A program made the translations under genes and the position numbers. A stretch of DNA of 64,000 nucleotides from contig CM060834.1 of NCBI GenBank assembly GCA_030762175.1, forward strand, positions 27,886,001 through 27,950,000, read 5' to 3'. Within the stretch, counting starts at the first letter, position 1; the number at the start of each line of letters is the position of its first letter. This DNA is from Metallyticus violacea. Lineage: Eukaryota > Arthropoda > Insecta > Mantodea > Metallyticidae. Under the pieces are notes generated by a model, which worked only from the letters and a program-made list of their open reading frames with translations, was not told the DNA's origin and did not search any database. This document shows positions 34,833 to 43,280 of this stretch, piece by piece.

Positions 34833-35699
34833 AAAAGAACACGTGCATGCTAGAGGGGTGGTCAGAGAGGAATGAAATTTAGTTTTCCCGAAGACAACGG
34901 CAGATATCATCACACGAAGTTCATGATCATGAATCCTATTGAACTTTTACGGTCTATGTATTAAGCCAGACTCAGCTAAGTTCATTGTTTGACTAAAGAG
35001 AAATTTAATTTGTAACATAATTCATGTGTGGGTTTGCGATAGAGTAATTCAAGAAAAAGTGTAAAAGTAAGGGTGGATTCAATGTAATGCACTTATTAAG
35101 ACTAAAGCAGTACATAAAAATACTAATAATTCTTTAAATTAAAGCCGGGCTTATAAAACGTGTAACACTTTGTAAAGAAATTAATTTCCAATACAATTGT
35201 GTGGGGGTGGAGAGTACAGCTGGAGTTGTGCTTCAATTGATTGTGCTTCAATTAACAACACAGGAATGCAAGCCAAGCTGATGTCAATTCCTCACGCCAC
35301 TGTACGCACTTGCAATTAGGCGGAGCAAATTCGCAGTTGGCGATGGTTATATTATGATATCCACCGCACGGACCTTGGAACGAAGGTTAACACCGCCTCA
35401 GAACGGAACGAAATGCGATTACACACATGACGATGACTTTTGCGCAACACGGAAACACACTGGTTCATTTTATTTACTGCCTGTAGCGGCGTGCCCAGAA
35501 TCTATGAACTGGCCACTTCATTTAAAACCAACAGAATCCCCTGGCAAGAGTTATTCCGCCTTGCCCATCCAGGAAGTTTTCGTAAATAAACATCAGGAGA
35601 TGTGTTTAGCTTTAATAAAAGTAATTTTAACGCGCGCTTAAAATACAATAGTTATTAGCAGCTGGTATATACTTAATTCCTTAATCCTTGTGCCTTAGC
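34833..35699. other. Spacer without recognised gene
   Basis: No gene is supported. A 95-codon plus frame (35354-35641) has no domain I recognise. A short direct repeat (TTGTGCTTCAATT) occurs at 35225-35255. Confidence 0.35.
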
Positions 35700-36080
35700 A
35701 CTCGAGATGATCAGAGAATTCATACTTGTATAAGAAGTTTTATGATGATCATTTTGGGATTTGTATTCGGAAGGGCCTAGATTCAAATCCATTTGAGCTG
35801 GACAGAATTATTCCATGGTTTTCTCTGGTCACTTACGTGAATGCGACGATGGATATTCCGTTTCCACGAACTTTTCGCTTTCCCGTTTTGTATAGTTTCA
35901 TTCCGTTAGTTGTACTATAAGGTGGTAAATCCTAGACACAGTGAGATGGTGTTATGTGCGGTGTGGCGGTGACTTGGGCTTTGTAAAGGTTTCTGTTCAA
36001 AGGTCTTTTATAAGGCGGCCCTTCTAGGGGCTCGGAACTCCTTGAAGCGAGGGCTCCAGCTCTAGGGGAAGTATTAAAAT
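35700..36080 (+). repeat. Repeat family C copy C1 (tRNA-like start)
   Basis: TGTATTCGGAAGGGCCTAGA then TTCAAATCC resembles the anticodon and T arms of a tRNA. A body follows with GGTTTTCTCTGGTCACTTAC, GTGAATGCGAC, GGTGTGGCGGTGACTTGGG and CTCGGAACTCC. Two other places share blocks with it: 39005-39130 (GCATTCGGGAGGTCCGGGTA) and 49505-49745 (CTTAGGCGAATGCTC, GGTGTGAACATGGCTTGC, GACTCGAACTTC). I infer a third SINE-like family. Ends are not defined. Confidence 0.5.
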
Positions 36081-36344
36081 GAAGGGGGGGGCCAAAAATC
36101 ATATTTTTGTGTTATGTACCATCTTAATATTTGGAATGTTATGTTTATTTTGTATTGATTTTCATGAATGTTCCTTGGTTATAAGTATTTAGTAAAGTTT
36201 AATTATGTCACTGTACAAGCCTTTTTATATATATAGAGGGTGCCAAAATGTATACGCACTTTAAGTAAAGAAAAAACTGTGTTATCATAACAAAAGTGAA
36301 TTCATACAAACATAAAATGATCATCTTAGGATTTTACAGTTACA

Positions 36345-37348
36345 ACAGTTGCTCACTATCGGCGTCGATACACTTCTGAGTACGTTGAACTACTGATTGA
36401 GCAACATTTGCGAAAGTGTTCTCAGCAATTGCAGCACATGCCGTCAATTTCTTCCCGAAGTGCTGCTAATGTAGCTAGTTTTCTACGGTATGCAACATTA
36501 TTAAGAATTCCCCATAGGCAGAAGTCCAACGGAGTTAGGTCCGAAGAACGCGGTGGAAACTCAATCGGACCTCTTCATCCTATCCAGTGCCTTGGAAGAT
36601 TGTCATCAAGGTAAGCACGTACATTTAGGCAATAATGTAGTGGTGCACCATCCTGTTGGAAGTAAAATTTCTCATTTCCATATAGTGTATGAATGGTGGG
36701 TAAGACGGATGTGCCTATCATGTTCAGGTATACACTGGGTCAGTTATTATTCCTTCAAAAAAAGAATGGTCTAATTAGACCCCTAGATGACAACCCACGC
36801 CAAACATTAATATCAGGTAAATTAACAGCCTTTTCCAAAATAACATGTGGATTGTTTGCATCCAGTAGACACAGTTATGCCGGTTAGTAGTTCCGTTCAA
36901 CTTAAATTGTGCCTCGTCGGATCAAACAACTTTCCCTACGAAGGCCTCATCCTCTTGCAGCATGTTCCTCACAATACTGCATTCTCCGATCAGGGTCATC
37001 TTCATTTAATGCATGCAAAAGTCTTGAAATGAAAACTTTAAATTTTGCTGTTTTAATACGCCATACACTGGTTCTGCTAATCCCAGTGCACATTGCTTTG
37101 TAGATTTTTGCGGTGAATGCTCAAAAAGTTCCAAAACCATAGCCGAGGACGCGAGCAACGTATCTCTCAGATATGTCCTTGTGAGCATTGCATACGCTAC
37201 TATGAGTCTCAATTTTGTCTCGAATGCGTGCAATTGTTACTCGCGTTGGCGATTCTGTTCTGTACACACGTCTCCATTGCCTTTGAACTTCAACAACATT
37301 CTGGGTTTTCCAATACCATTTCAAAATTGCTTTCCGCTGTTCAAACAA
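36345..37348 (-). pseudogene. DUF4817/DDE_3 transposase pseudogene (DD41D spacing)
   Basis: From the ATG at 37348: MFEQRKAILKWYWKTQNVVE, VQRQWRRVYRTESPTRVTIA, RIRDKIE (DUF4817 domain), then SSVCNAHK and, after a shift, [20 protein letters not shown]. Next come [20 protein letters not shown] (first catalytic Asp, about 36890-36940), [26 protein letters not shown], then FYFQQDGAPLHYCLNVRAYL (second Asp) and GPIEFPPRSSDLTPLDFCLW (third Asp, about 36520-36570). The end is a TLAALREEIDGMC block and CIDADSEQLL. Counting through one stop, 41 residues separate the second and third Asp. All three catalytic Asp survive but at least four frame breaks inactivate it. Plus-strand frames 36408-37103 are antisense. 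Confidence 0.9.
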
Positions 37349-37516
37349 TAATCTTGGCTCCGTTTTATTGTAGCAACGCTAGCATATCTTAATGTGAGTC
37401 GCATCTGTTTACAGAACATCATACAATAATCTTGGTTTCATTGGTTCATTGTTGATTCATCTGTCACGTAGCAACGCTATCATAATGTGTCACATCTTTT
37501 TACAGAACATCATACT
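37342..37516 (-). repeat. Tandem duplication in transposon 5' region
   Basis: Two diverged units, about 37345-37425 and 37426-37516, each run from ACAATAATCTTGG through GTAGCAACGCTA(G/T)CAT to a TCACATCT/TCGCATCT and TTTACAGAACATCAT. They lie between the transposase start and the right terminal repeat, where promoter or transposase-binding repeats are often found. Confidence 0.65.
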
Positions 37517-37606
37517 ACACATTATTGTTGTTTTTCGGTCCAACTTTGAAATATATTAAATAGATGTCTTCTGTGAAAGTGTGTATACATTTTTTGGCAC
37601 TCTCTG

Positions 37607-38186
37607 TATATATATATATTTCTCGGGCACTTGTTGAGTTAAAACGCATATTTCAGGAACTATTTGCTATAGAAGGCTGTGGTTTGTCTTGAATGATAGA
37701 AAAAGTTATGTTTCATAAATTGGCAGCTTTTTTTTCCATGACATCATTCTCTGTTGTTTTACAATTTTGGAGGGTTTTAGCTGGTGTTTCCCACAAAAAG
37801 TTAGTTTTTCTGTAAAAACATTTTTGGCGCAATTATTGAAAAACTATTTTTCCACAAGTTTCCCATTTTTTAGGATCTGTATAAACAATCACTTTGAAAC
37901 TTTTATATTATTATTGTGATGATGTGGATCTATTATGGTGGAGTTACGATAAAATGTGACAACGTAAAAAATTAAAATGTGGGGGAAAAAATAAAAAATG
38001 CAAAAAGTTAAAAGTATTTAATAATTTGCTTTGGAGTCATGGTCTAGTAATTAAAATATACGAGCAAAATTTAATTATGTGCCTCTGTATGCTGTAAATG
38101 TTTCATAATAGCTGTAATAATCCTTGAGAAAATGGGTTAATAAATTTAACATTACAAGGATAGGCCTTTCATACTCTCCTTTAGGA
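37607..38186 (+). repeat. Unknown interspersed repeat E, copy E1
   Basis: About 570 bp that recurs in inverted orientation at 59165-59790. Shared blocks (plus strand here) are GTTGAGTTAAAACGC, GGTTTGTCTTGAATGATAGA, AAATTGGCAGC, TTTTACAATTTTGGAGGGTT, CTGTAAAAACA, ATCACTTTGAAACTTTTATA, TGGATCTATTATG, ATTATAATAGC-like ATAATAGCTGTAATAATCCTTGAG and TTAACATTACAAGGATAGGC. It starts just outside the right end of the DDE element at 37605. No coding frame is shared by both copies and no terminal repeats are evident. Confidence 0.75.
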
Positions 38187-39004
38187 CCTTCAATGTCAGT
38201 ACCTCATCGTGGCTGTTCGGTGTCTTCCCGGCTTCCGTAGATGCCCCCATTAGGGGCGTGTACACAAACAACCAGCCCATAAGCAAAGCCTAAGCACTGA
38301 AACTCTTCCTTCGTTCCTACCAACCCAGTTCAACCAGAAACTAAATGAAATAGATCAATGCTCTGAAACCCCTTTTGTCTCCTTGTTAAGTTGCCTATTC
38401 GTTTCCCAAAGTTTAATTAGCAATTACGTGGCACTCTGCTAATTGACAATCAAGTACGAGATATAAAATTAAAGAGAGAAAAGTGGAAAGAAAATAACAA
38501 AAATTGTGCGACAGAAAATAAAGGAAATGTTAAAGAGAAAACTTAGTAGAAATGAACGCGCAAGAAGATGAAATATAAAATGTTATGGGAAACAAAGAGA
38601 GAAAGGAACCTTTATCTACGTCAGAAGAAGAAAGAAAACAGCGTTAAAATCAAGAAATAATTATACTACCTAATGGAAGCTTATTTTGCAGGCACACGTT
38701 TCAGCTTCGTCCGGTCACAAACGTCATGCAGACAAAACCACAGGTCACCAGACAGTCTATCAGTAGGCCATTAAACTGCACACAAGTCAGCGGGGCCTTC
38801 ACCGTCTGGCATACGCGCATAAAAATAACAAAAAGCTGTCATGGCGTTTCGGTCGTTAACTGCTGCAGCTCATAAATGGCGACTAACTCGTAAAACCTTA
38901 AAACTTCTATTCAATTTTATTTCTTTTATTTTTATAAGTTAAATGTGAAAACTGTGCGGAATGGTTTCCCCTGCTCTGTAATCACATTTACTACATATAA
39001 TATA

Positions 39005-39130
39005 TATAATGTCTCTCAGAAGCAACGCTTGGGACCTGCATTCGGGAGGTCCGGGTATAAATCCTTTTAGGCCCGGCATTCTGACCTTGAGTATTTTCTT
39101 GGTTTTTCCTGGGGCCTATTTCATAAATAA
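39005..39130 (+). repeat. Repeat family C copy C2
   Basis: AACGCTTGGGACCTGCATTC then GGGAGGTCCGGGTATAAATC forms a tRNA-like right half with a box-B-like element. It continues with CCCGGCATTCTGACC and GTATTTTCTTGGTTTTTCCT. It matches the start of C1 (GTATTCGGAAGGGCCTAG, TTCAAATCC, GGTTTTCTCTGG) with divergence. 3' truncated. Confidence 0.45.
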
Positions 39131-39439
39131 TACAAGTGTGTTAGTACAATACCTTATAAGGTATGATTTGTAACTTTCTGTCCCACGAAAGTAGTGTAAC
39201 ACTCCTAAAGTATTAGTAAGAAGCTACAAATGACGTGATATAAGAGCAAGATGGAGGAACAGCTGATTGCCATAGGTTGTCATATCTTAAATTAGGTTAG
39301 GTCCACTGACATAGAACGGATTATTGCAATCTCTGCTTAATAGAATCTTGTATTTTTTCTCAGATATAATGACAATTTAAATACTTTATTATGTTTGTCG
39401 ATATTTAAGTGCAATAATCTACTTTGAGACAACGGTCCC

Positions 39440-40005
39440 TTACAGCTATATTTAGGAGCATCAATTTCAGTTGTCGAGCATCAGTTTCAGAAAATCCATC
39501 TTACCAATTGCTCTTGGTCATTTATTTTATTACGGTATGTGATGACTGATATTTTTTTATTTGTTAATATTGCTTGACAATCGCGTTCTCTAACAACACA
39601 AAATATGACGTTCTTATCGAGTAGTTGGGGAATATTTGTATGTGGGCCATCTGTCTTGAAAACTGTTTCTTTCAACATGCCCATATAAGGGGCCGTGAGA
39701 TCCAGGGAGCAGGCAGGATTCGGGAATGAAGTTCCACGAGATATTAGGCGATCTTCAAACTGTCGTTGCAATAGGGCAAGTGACTCCCCCGCGGTGTGGC
39801 CTGTTGTTCCTTCTTTCTGCATTCATTGTCGCTGAAGTTTCTGGCGTAACAAAAAAGGAGCAAGGCCCGCACGTATGGGTAAATATTTGTAGCACTCCAA
39901 GTTTCCTGTTTGCAGATTCTGTGCAGCATTCTAGACGAAATAAGGGCCCAATATTTCATGACTGTACACGGCGACTCAAATCATAACTCGCGCACTGTGA
40001 AGTGG
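39440..40005 (-). pseudogene. DDE transposase, C-terminal half (interrupted gene)
   Basis: Minus strand from 40005 down: KPLHSARVMI-stop-VAVYSH, EILGPYFV, then TGNLECYKYLPIRAGLAPFL, a frame of MQKEGTTGHTAGESLALLQR, QFEDRLISRGTSFPNPACSL, DLTAPYMGMLKETVFKTDGP, HTNIPQLLDK and DCQAILTN. Relatives read MQQDGA.AHT, then FPWPARSPDLTAPD.FLWGMLKE, then DCQAIL.NF. The second catalytic Asp is Glu here, the third falls on Tyr, and 41 residues separate the two positions. The N-terminal half, ending just after the first catalytic Asp, lies at 42829-43280 on the same strand, and the LINE between them explains the gap. Confidence 0.85.
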
Positions 40006-40301
40006 TTTCGTATAATTATATAAAGTGGATGAAACACTAAAAACGATTTGTTTGTCTGTTGACAAACTTGCTTGTAAAAGATTAAAAGAATTTATGATCA
40101 TGACAGGTATGAACAACAATCAATTTAGCTTTAGAAAAGGAAAATCAACTCAAGACGCAATGAGCCACCCCTCTGGAAATGGCCAATAACTGCAATTCAA
40201 AATATTTACTTGGAATCTTAATTGATATTTCCGACGCTTTCGATAATTTATGGTATCTGGTACTATTTGAGAGGTTGCGAGAAATAGATTTCCCTAAATG
40301 C

Positions 40302-40595
40302 TTCGGTCCTGGTGGTGTAGTGGTTACTATACTTGCCTCTTAAACCCAAGATCGCGGGTTCGAACCCTCCAGGACCGATGGATTTTTTCTGGAGTAAAAA
40401 TCGTAAGTATGGCTTCCTTCGGAAGGGAAGTAAAGCCGTGGGTCCCGTGTGGTACATTTATGACATAATGAAGAACCTCAAGCCTGAAAGAGAGGCCTCT
40501 GAGCAAAATTTGTCGGCCGTTTCACTCCCTGAATTGAATGGGACGCTGATGACCTGAGATGCTAAAGAGCGTCCATAAATAAATCGATCAAAAAA
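40302..40595 (+). mobile_element. SINE B copy B10, nested in LINE, 11-bp target duplication
   Basis: The best full-length SINE B. The tRNA-like head GGTCCTGGTGGTGTAGTGGT, TACTATACTTGCCTCTTAAA, CGCGGGTTCGAACCCTCC, AGGACCG can close an acceptor-like stem (GGTCCTGG with CCAGGACC). The body and GACCTGAGATGCTAAAGAGC end follow, then AAATAAATCGATCAAAAAA. TCCCTAAATGC lies on both sides (40291-40301 and 40596-40606). Removing it joins LINE codons for EIDFPKC to LYAI. It is a SINE, not a functional tRNA gene. Confidence 0.93.
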
Positions 40596-42751
40596 TCCCT
40601 AAATGCCTATATGCAATATTAATGGATGTCTGCAAATACAGAAAGGTTCATAGGAGGTCTACAAGGTTCGATCATATGACCAATTTTTTGGGACATAATT
40701 TTAGAGACTCTTTTAGACAAGCTAAACAACTACAAAAATCTGGCAAAAACTTCGCGTATGCAGGCGATGTTTTATTTCTGATAGAAGGAAACAATAGAGC
40801 AGATCTAGAAAGAAGAGCGAATAAATTAACTAATAAATTAAGTAACTGATGCAGTAAAACTAAATTCCAAGTCGCTCCAACTAAATCATGCTTCAGAAAG
40901 GTAATCTGAAAAGATATCGACGTATAAAATATAACAATCAAAATGTAAGACGCCTAAAAGAAACAAAATATTTGGAAATTTACTTGGATGAAAAACTAAA
41001 CTTTAGGAAACATATTGAATACGTACGGTAAAAATCCGAAAAAAGTTATAATGAAATTAGCAAGATTAGTTAAATTTAATTTTAAAATTCCATTAAACGC
41101 CTTTACAGCATACCATACGAGCATTTTCGCTTCAATGATGACTTATGGAGCAGAGCTCTGGGCCTTGAGGATGAAAGATCTACAAATAAAAACTCTACTA
41201 AGAAGATCACAAAGGAAGGTGTTAAGATTTACAGGGGCATTAAGCAACTCACCCACTGTGGCCCTGTTAGTAGTTACAGAAATATGGCCAGTTGGCTTGT
41301 TGAATAAATTAAGAGGTGCTGGTTATTGGTTGAAGAAAGATAACCTGGAGATAGTAAATCTAATAATCAGCAATCAGTGCAACAATTTAAAGAAAAAAAA
41401 ACATAAACTAAAAGAACAATGGCTGTACGAATGGGAAAATTCCGAAGCAGGCAGGAGAAAACTTTCAACTTATTTAATAACATTTTTGAAAAGTTAAAAC
41501 TAAAATGTATACAACCTACCAAAAGCATGGCACAGGCCACGGAAAAGCTTACTGGAAAAAATTAACAAAACGCAGGACGATATGTGTAGATTTTGTAAAA
41601 CACAGGATAACCCAGAGCTCGTATTTTTGAATGTATACGCTCTTTAGAACAGGTGAGAGAAGAAAGAGAAATTTTAAGTGGCCATCAGTTAGCACATATA
41701 CTTAGAAATAAGGGCCTATATAAATATCTTGAGCAGGCTGCATTCAAAATAAGCCATATAGCACGGGAAGAGGTGATACCAAAGAGCAGATAATAAGAAG
41801 TAATTAAGAACCAGAGGAAGAAGTAAGAAGATCAGAACGCATACGTATACAAAGACAACCCCAAAACACAAATAACAGCAAGAATAGAAAATATTCAAGA
41901 TAACTTTAAATTAAGTCAACTGTAAGAGAATGTTGCAGGAGAAGATAAAGGCAAGGAAGAAGGGAATGATGGAGATGAAGATACTTCAATTTATAACAGA
42001 CGGGACTAATTTTGATTAACAACCGGAAATAGAGAATGGGAAGGAAGGTGAAGGCTTATAAGAGTTACGGGATCGAGAAGAAGATAGAAGATTAAAGGGT
42101 GTTGGAGATCCACAGGGAATGAGCAGCGGGAGCAGATGGAGGATGAAGAAGTGGTGTCCGGAGAGGAGGAGCAGAGCGCGAGAAATGGTGCAACCAGAGG
42201 TCCAGAACGATCAAGCGAGATGGAAGATGGGACGGTTGGAAAGTAAAGATGGAGAGTGATATAGTGGAAGCGAGGTGATAGTGTTTAAGGAGTTAAAGGG
42301 TTGGGACAAATAAATGAAATGAGTAGGGAACTTTAAGTGAAGTAAATTGTTAAAGAGAAGGCGATTATTATGATTGAGATGGTTAAGGCGACTTGAAACA
42401 ATTAAGTGTAATGTTTAATTTAAGAGAAATTTCTGCCGAAGTACTGGATGCCAGTACATACCGCTGGTAACGAGTGGTTAGTAGTATAGTAATGGAATAG
42501 ATTAGGATAGAATAACTGGCTACCATAATTCTTACTGGCTCCCAGTAATTTTGTTACTTTGGCAGATTTTGTAGATTTTGGAAGATTAATTTAGGAAGTA
42601 TTTTAGTAAATTTATATTTTGTTTTAATTTAATTATTTTGAGTGATTTTTACTAATTTACTATATTATTTTAATCTAGTTATTAGGAAAATCTGTAAAAT
42701 AATGTAGTAACAAATTATTGTATGATGTATAATAATAAACAGAAAAGTTTA

Positions 42752-42798
42752 TATACACGCCCTGGTTTAGAAAACCAGGTACCAGGGTGGCGTATACA
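42752..42798 (+). other. Nested hairpin at LINE 3' end
   Basis: CCTGGTTT-AGA-AAACCAGG (42761-42779) is a perfect 8-bp stem with a 3-base loop. An outer imperfect pairing of TATACACGCCCTGG with CCAGGGTGGCGTATA surrounds it. It sits immediately before the (TTTTA)n tail, where LINE reverse transcriptases often recognise their RNA 3' end, so a recognition role is inferred. Confidence 0.65.
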
Positions 42799-42828
42799 GC
42801 TTTTATTTTATTTTATTTTATTTTATTT

Positions 42829-43280
42829 GTTGACGTAGCCACCATAGTGAATATGGTTTTCATCTGCAAACTATTGCAGAAGAAATCTGGATCCTCATAC
42901 GTCATCTTAGACAACACTCCGGCTCGCTCATCCCTTCCTGTTACACGCTGAGCAACTTGAATCTGGTATGCAAATGCACCCACTTCTTTAAATATCCGCC
43001 TAACACACCTGTCACTCAAACCAAGTTTCAGTGATGTTCGTCATAGACTACGCTTTGGCGACTCTAATACCTGTTAGAGAAGTAATCCCTGACTCTGTTT
43101 GTGGCGACGGTTCTGTTGTCCCCTTTCTATGACATAGGACTGATCTCGTACGACAGAACTTGTCAATGACAGCTGACATTGTTTTGTTATTTGGTACCTC
43201 CTTATTAAATCTCTCCTCGTGTTGTTCTTTAACGTGAAGTAAACTCAGTCCATTCTGTAGTTCTACTCCATGCAGCTGTG
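42829..43280 (-). pseudogene. DDE transposase, N-terminal half (interrupted gene)
   Basis: The minus strand from about 43275 gives a start-proximal GLSLLHVKEQHEERFNKEVP, NNKTMSAVIDKFCRTRSVLC, HRKGTTEPSPQTE (DUF4817 domain and linker), then LSDRCVRRIFKEVGAFAYQI QVAQRVTGRDERA, then EDPDFF and, after one shift, FADENHIHYGGYVNK with the first catalytic Asp. The frame stops at the (TAAAA)n tail of the LINE at 42828. The downstream half (39440-40005) is beyond the LINE. Apart from the insertion, roughly ten residues between the halves are unaccounted for. The plus frame 43278-43628 is unrelated or antisense. Confidence 0.85.

Larger units (their letters stand above)
36235..37605 (-). mobile_element. 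IS630/Tc1-like transposon, 1.37 kb, complete ends
   Basis: Terminal inverted repeats bound the element: left AGAGGGTGCCAAAATGTATA CGCACTTT (36235-36262) and right, on the minus strand, AGAGAGTGCCAAAAAATGTA TACACACTTT (37605-37576). Both lie in TATATATA, as expected for TA target duplication. The transposase runs on the minus strand. The region upstream of its start (37342-37516) contains a degenerate tandem duplication. It is the most intact DDE element in the window by architecture. Confidence 0.9.
40012..42828 (+). mobile_element. 5'-truncated non-LTR retrotransposon inside a DDE transposon
   Basis: A LINE whose reverse transcriptase starts mid-domain: LACKRLKEFMIM, NNNQFSFRKGKSTQDAM (40105-40165), GILIDIS-like and DAFDNLW pieces, then a SINE B insert (40302-40595). 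It resumes at KSGKNFAYAGDVLFLIEGNN (40735-40800), where the YADD box is YAGD. After shifts comes an open 160-codon stretch at 41015-41497 with FASMMTYGAELWALRMKDLQ, LLRRSQRKVLRFTGALS, then GHGKAYWKKL and a CRFC-type zinc knuckle (41540-41610). The 3' region 41900-42500 is purine-rich. The end has a nested hairpin (42752-42798) and a (TTTTA)n tail (42801-42828). RSQRK..L..TGA suggests the R1/I/LOA/Jockey side of LINEs. Confidence 0.8.

Noticed and set aside
36408..37103. Chain of overlapping plus-strand frames of 61-73 codons
   Set aside because: Antisense to the transposase at 36345-37348, whose minus-strand blocks include all three catalytic residues.
40302..40380. Possible functional tRNA gene (cloverleaf-like, intact box B)
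   Set aside because: The tRNA-like part is followed by the SINE B body and tail, flanked by an 11-bp target duplication, and repeated at other loci. It is a SINE head.
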